Positions 59,640 through 64,000 of a stretch of DNA of 64,000 bases are shown in pieces. Origin of the DNA: Manis javanica (taxonomy: Eukaryota > Chordata > Mammalia > Pholidota > Manidae). The stretch spans positions 156,004,401-156,068,400 of the forward strand of contig NC_133158.1 in assembly GCF_040802235.1 (NCBI RefSeq), read 5' to 3'. A program made the translations under genes and the position numbers. The notes under the pieces were generated by a model. The model saw only the letters and a program-made list of their open reading frames with translations. It made no database searches and was not told where the DNA came from. How positions within the stretch are numbered: position 1 is the stretch's first letter; each line of letters begins with the position of its first letter.

Positions 59640-60290
59640 TTAGGCAAGGTCCATAAAGAAAACAGAACTAGTAAGGTACTTTGGGAATAAGGAATTTATA
59701 TAAAAATCAGATCTCTTACAAATGATGGGGGAGCAATTTAAGTGAAGGCAGCTTGGGAAGGAGAGGGTAGAGTTCAGAGGTACCGTTGATAACCAGGTCC
59801 AAAGGAAGCACAGGCCCAGGAGACCAATGAGAGCTTATGGGAAAATTTGAGAAACTATGTTCATCAGATATCTAAAGTTTTCCTATGATCAGGGATCCTG
59901 TGGGAATATCTGTGGAAACTGTCCCCTTTGCGGAAAATGTTGCTTCTTTAATATCCCAGCCAAGCATATACTGGTGGGTTTGGGACCATGGCGGGTCGGT
60001 GGCATCAGCAGTCAGAAAGACAAGTTGGACACAGCAGAAGAAAAGCAATGACACGCTGGGTCCCACTGGAACTTTTGTATCCATCCCTCACCAGCCTCGC
60101 TGACATGGCCTCCACAGTAATGTCGCCTTCTTCACTTCTACCTCCCAAATTCTCATGCAGATTCCTTTCCTGGTCAACTCTAACTCAGAACCATGCAGGG
60201 AAAAGGGTTCTGGAAAATGTACTTCCCTCCTTCAGTGAGAATGGTAGTGCCAGGTTGACAACACACACTCTGACATGTTGGTTTCAGGCC
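59640..60290 (+). mobile_element. Old interspersed repeat, class not assigned
   Basis: 'GTCCATAAAGAAAACAGAACTAGTAAG', 'AAGGAATTTATATAAAAATCAG', 'AATGATGGGGGAGC' and, near the end, 'CTCAGAACCATGCAGGGAAAAGGGTTCTGGAAAATGTACTTCCC' recall a repeat common in placental genomes whose name I cannot give. Frames at 59857-60308 in various phases lie inside it and are not genes. Confidence 0.45.
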
Positions 60291-60409
60291 GTAAGTTTTT
60301 GGCTCTGAGAACAATGCTGTTTCCATCCTATCAGGCTATGTGGCGTTTTTGGTACCAATGAGAGAAAACACAGTGAAGGAGGGGAGGCATCAATCTAAAT
60401 GTCATGAGC

Positions 60410-60870
60410 AGTTGCAAGTGATAGAAATCCAACTAAAAGTGGTTTAAGCCAAAATGGGGATTTATTGTCACATAGGAATAGTTGTCAAAAGGAAATTTAT
60501 TACTTAATTTTAGTATTCAGACTTCAGGGATAACTAGATCCTGAAATTCAAGTGGTATTATCAGGACTCAATTATTTTTAATTTTCCTCCCCTGGCTCTG
60601 CACTCCTGTAGATTGGCCTTACTCTTATCAGCTAAGTATGATAATACAGAAAAATGGGAGGAATAAAAACTCTTAGGTCCTTAAAGCATAAATTCCTCCA
60701 TGGAAGAAACAGTTTTAGGCCACCAGCTTCTATTTCAAATTACTCATATGAGAATGCTTCTTTTTCCTAATATTGTGATAAAAACCTAATTAAATACTGT
60801 TGGCCTGGCTCAGGTCAGATGCCCATTGCTGTATCAGTAATTTGAGGCCAAGGGATGGTTGTCCACGCTT
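60410..60870 (+). mobile_element. Old interspersed repeat, class not assigned
   Basis: 'CAAGTGATAGAAATCCAACTAAAAGTGGTTTAAGCCAAAATGGGGATTTATTG', then 'CTGGCTCTGCACTCCTGTAGATTGGCC', then 'CTGGCTCAGGTCAGATGCCCATTGCTGTATCAG' follow a repeat I have seen in many mammals ('...acccaactcaaactggcttaagcaaaaagggaatttattg...'), of uncertain class. Confidence 0.45.
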
Positions 60871-61019
60871 TGGATCTGTGTTCCTTTGTGGAGTCAGACT
60901 GGGCAAGAGAATACCATCCGAACCTGAGTGGGAGAAAGGTGGCTTTCCTGTGCTTAAGAACGTATAATGGACAATAAATACACATGTGGGGTAAATGACA
61001 TAATTTCTAGACTCTCCAG

Positions 61020-61290
61020 CCCAGCCTTAGTCCATTTTCACACCAATTGGTGCTTACCACTGCTGCCTCCGGTGGCTCCCGGGCAAGGGGTGGAGAGAAA
61101 ACAGCCATTCTCGCCTCCACTCCATTTCTGGTATGTAATTGGTCCGGCACCTGTCAGTCACCAAGATCCCACCCATGGAGGCTCTCCCGGGAGGGGCGGA
61201 CAGGGTGGAGTGTGCCCGCAGGGGCCAGTGGGTGGACAGAGCTGGGCCTGCCTAGCAAATTCGAGCAAGTGGTGAGCAATAAGAACAGTT
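61020..61290 (+). promoter_or_regulatory. Small GC/CpG-rich patch, promoter-like
   Basis: About 270 bp of clearly raised GC with eight or so CpGs in a CpG-poor region. It contains CCAAT-type boxes (CCAATTGG at 61043-61050, ATTGGTCC at 61138-61145), a GC box (GGGGCGG near 61194) and, near the right edge, a donor-like AAGTG|GTGAGC (61267-61276). This could be a cryptic promoter with a first exon, a remnant LTR, or an undetected repeat. Overlapping frames 60967-61275 and 61047-61391 carry no domain. Confidence 0.25.
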
Positions 61291-62069
61291 CTTTCCTTGA
61301 TTTACTTAAGTTTCACTGGATTAATAGAGGGATTTATTACCAGGAGTGGAACTCCTTTCCCCCAGGAACTACTACCTGCTATGCTAATTGAAGCTCCTTT
61401 TCTCAATGAACTTTATTTACTGCATAAAATATGTGAAGGAAGGGTGGGTTACTCAACTCTAAGACTCTAAACATTGATGAAGCAAAACTATAGTGAAGTG
61501 ACAACTAATAATTTTTGATTACTTGACATATATGTACTATATGCCAAGTACTATATGTGCCAATACTATTCTGGCCACTAATGGGAACCGAGAAATGTAA
61601 TTTACAGTCTTTATCTCCCTTAGCAATATTTACATTTACATTGAAGGGAGAAATTTTATACACACAACAATTAGCAAGCAGTGGAAGACAGAATGTAATT
61701 AATGGCAACTGTTTGTGATATGTGTCAAAAAGAGTATCAGCCCATTGGGAACAGACTGCATAGAGGATGGCCTCTCAAAGGCTTTGGAGAGTGCTGACGT
61801 TAAGGGAAGAAACTCCATTCTAGGGAAATAATATAGATACAGGCATAGAGATAGTACTAAGCATATGATAGGATAATACAACAGATGTTACCTCTTCTTC
61901 ACTAACAGAATCTTCTTTGTTATGGTTGAGGACAGCCATTGGCCAAAATTAGGAAATATAAATTTGGCTAATTTTCCAACCTTTAGGGAAGGCTCGGGCC
62001 AATGACATAAGTGAAATCTGCTAGGGAAGTTTTGGGAAAACTATTGCCTCTTTATTTAAGGTTATAGAT
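61291..62069. other. Unassigned DNA
   Basis: No recognised repeat or exon. Confidence 0.45.
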
Positions 62070-62579
62070 TTGTCTGCTGATGAGGTGCAACACACATGAT
62101 CTTAAAAAATGGCACCTTGGCACACTGAATATTTTAAGCAAAGGAGTTTGAGAAAACAGCAGAAGCAGGAAGAACACCTTGACCTTCTCCCCATCTTTCT
62201 CCCCTGAAACAGACTTTCAAACCCTCATGAGAGGCACCTCGTCTATACTCACAAGAAAGGGACATCCTTATCTCTGAGACAAAGGGATGCCAGAAGGATA
62301 TGAAACAAATGGGCCCTGCTAAGTGTCCCCCAGTTTACTACACCTACTTCATATTCTCTGGCCTCTTATATTTATACATGACTCTGCTCTTATCAAATCT
62401 AGTATAAAAGCAGAGGTTCAACTGCTTCTTCAGGACTTCATTTCCTTATGAAGGCTTCCAGGTTACATAAAACTTATATTAAATAAATTTGTACACTTTT
62501 CTCCTTAATCTATCTTTGTCAGTTTAATTTTCAGACTCTTAAGAGGGTTGAGGAAAACCTTTTCTTCTCTTACATTGTC
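62070..62579 (+). mobile_element. Solo ERV1-type LTR with perfect 5-bp TSD
   Basis: A 500-bp LTR (62075-62574) starts TGCTGATGAG and ends CTCTTACA. It is flanked by identical TTGTC (62070-62074 and 62575-62579), a 5-bp integration duplication. A TATA box (TATAAAA, 62403-62409) precedes AATAAA (62482-62487) by about 75 bp, giving a normal U3-R-U5 order. The U5 end ('TTTGTCAGTTTAATTTTCAGAC...GAGGAAAACC') is of class I (gammaretrovirus-like) type. No internal genes remain, so the provirus was lost by LTR-LTR recombination. Confidence 0.85.
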
Positions 62580-63071
62580 AAAGCTTTATCTCCTTTCTGA
62601 TTTGGATACAGACAGTACCTGAAGGTATAGCAGTCACCTTCAACCATGAGACAACAAACTTGAAAAAGAAAATCAACATGATAAAACATGGTAAGGCAGG
62701 ACAGAAAAAAAACCAACCTATATCTAGACATTTAGGGTTAAAAGAAGTCTTTATTTGTTTAAGCCACCACTAGTGTTGTCTTTCTTGCATCCAAATCCAT
62801 TTTTAACCTACATAGATAGGAAATTAACCTGGTGAGGGTTGGAAAAATATGGGAAATATTATTTTGCCATATGAACATTCACATCTATAAAATTCTGTGT
62901 GATGAATACACTCAGTCGAAAATGTCTTTTATCTCTTTCTCTGAAAAGTCATCTATTTAAGCTCAGCACATTTATTATTTCATCCATGAACATTTCTCTC
63001 ATTATGACAGCCAGATTAAATGAGGCCTTTATCATGGCACTCATGAAAGTAAAATACAATTTCTTCAGTTT
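62580..63071. other. Unassigned DNA
   Basis: No recognised feature. It separates the solo LTR from the 3' end of the young L1. Confidence 0.45.
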
Positions 63072-64000
63072 TTTAAGTTTTAATTTATTTTTATTTTTAT
63101 TTTGGTATCATTAATCTACAATTACAGAAAGAACGTTATGTTTACTAGGTTCCCCTGTTCACCAAGACCCCCCCACATACCCCTTCACAGTCACTGTACA
63201 TCTGTGTAGTAAGATGCTGTAAAATCACTACTTGTCTTCTCTGTGTTGCGCAGCCCTCCCCGTGTCCCCCACCCACTATACATGCTAATTGAAATGCCCC
63301 CCTTCTTTTTCCCCACTCTTATCCCTCCCTTCCCACCCATCGTCCCCAGTCCCTTTCCCTTTGGTAACTATTAGTCCATTCTTGGGTTCTGTGATTCTGC
63401 TGCTGTTTTGTTCCTTCAGTTTTCCTTTGTTCTTATACTCCACATATGAGTGAAATCATTTGGTACTTGTCCTTCTCTGCTTGGCTTATTTCACTGAACA
63501 TAATACCCTCTAGCTCCATCCATTTTGTTGCGAATGGTAGGATCTGTTTTTTTTCTTATGGCTGAGTAATATTCCATTGTGTATATGTACCACATCTTCT
63601 TTATCCATTCATATACTGATGGACACTTCGGTTGCTTTGATTTCTTGGCTATTGCAAACAGTGCAGCGATAAACATAGGGGTGCATCTATCTTTTTCAAA
63701 CTGGAGTGCTGCATTCTTAGGGTAAATACCTAGAAGTGGAATTCCTGGTTCAAATGGTATTTGTATTTTGAGCATTCTGAGGAACCTCCATACTGCTTTC
63801 CACAATGGTTGAACTAGTTTACATTCCCACCAGCAGTGTAGGAGGGTTCCCCTTTCTCCACAACCTCACCAACATTTGTTGTTGTTTGTCTTTTCGATGA
63901 TGGCAATCCTTACTGGGGTGAGGTGATATCTCATTGTGGTTTTAATTTGGGTTTCTCTGATGACAAGTAATGTGGAGCATCTTTTCATGTGCCTGTTGGC
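63072..64000 (-). mobile_element. Young L1, 3' UTR and ORF2 end, runs out of window
   Basis: The plus strand is clean antisense L1. Its A-rich 3' tail lies at about 63072-63104 (plus-strand TTTTATTTTTATTTTATT type). The 3' UTR runs to 63432 and holds C-rich blocks ('CCTTCACAGTCACTGTACATCTG', 'CCCACCCATCGTCCCCAGTCCC'). ORF2 follows. Damage is light, so this is far younger than the other L1s here. The rest of the element, and the second target duplication, lie beyond 64000. Confidence 0.95.
63433..64000 (-). pseudogene. L1 ORF2p C-terminal fragment, two inactivating changes
   Basis: This is the C-terminal part of L1 ORF2p, the endonuclease/reverse-transcriptase protein of L1, including its C-terminal cysteine-rich region. 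Minus-strand translation shows [19 protein letters not shown], then the CW-GCGE...[15 protein letters not shown] cysteine/histidine region, PLLGIYPK, MFIAALFAIAKK and IYTMEYYSAIRKK. Two defects are visible. First, an in-frame TGA at 63866-63868 sits where the family has an arginine CGA codon, a CpG-to-TpG change. Second, a single extra base in a T8 run (63547-63554) shifts the frame, so translation stops at 63491 instead of the family's stop at 63433-63435. The segment between is otherwise open in the family frame. The copy cannot make an intact protein. The 5' part lies outside the window. Confidence 0.9.

Noticed and set aside
59857..60308. Several overlapping frames, one with a C-rich start (CGNICGNCPLCGKCC)
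   Set aside because: The cysteine-rich look is not a complete zinc-binding motif with partners, all phases are partly open, and the region is an old interspersed repeat.
1..64000. tRNA, rRNA, CRISPR, operons or prokaryotic insertion sequences
   Set aside because: None seen; composition and repeats are those of mammalian nuclear DNA.

Overview
This is nuclear DNA from a placental mammal. It is AT-rich, CpG-poor and full of decayed transposons of eutherian type (L1, L2, MIR, MaLR LTRs, hAT-Charlie and Tigger DNA transposons). There is no bacterial, viral or organellar gene layout, and I cannot place any complete protein-coding gene. Nearly all long reading frames are chance frames or lie in transposons. 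The species is uncertain. No Alu, rodent B1/B2, carnivore SINEC or ruminant BovB/Bov-tA sequence was recognised, and the young L1 at the right edge has a 3' end that, from memory only, suggests a pangolin or a xenarthran.

Layout. 1-4.1 kb: mostly unassigned AT-rich DNA with an L2 end, a retroposed LTR-like transcript (630-998) and an antisense MaLR-type LTR. 4.1-9.5 kb: one old, 5'-complete but internally decayed L1 on the minus strand, between diverged target-site duplications. 9.5-19.5 kb: old L1 pieces, an antisense MaLR remnant, a perfect 48-bp tandem duplication, a truncated plus-strand L1 and microsatellites. 19.5-21.1 kb: a long L2. 22.3-24.2 kb: a cluster of MIR, MER20, Tigger-like and MER5-like remnants. 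24-29 kb: unassigned. 28.8-29.2 kb: a MaLR LTR. 30-37.5 kb: a heavily rearranged block. It has an L1M fragment, a 335-bp inverted duplication with one arm inside a Tigger element, a three-layer nest (L1M, then hAT, then ERV1 LTR) and a 67-bp dispersed duplication. 40-43.5 kb: an ERV1-type LTR, two opposed L2 pieces and MIRs. 44-59.5 kb: a block poor in repeats, with two weak exon candidates and short palindromic or homeodomain-type motif clusters, as expected of non-coding regulatory DNA. 59.5-64 kb: old repeats, a small GC/CpG-rich patch, a solo LTR with a perfect 5-bp target duplication, and a young L1 running out of the window.

I found no operon-like system, CRISPR array, tRNA or rRNA. The main interest is in how the DNA was rearranged (templated local duplications, L1-mediated retroposition of an LTR-terminated transcript) and in two possible small exons. 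All repeat family names come from recognising consensus sequence by eye; none was checked by a search.
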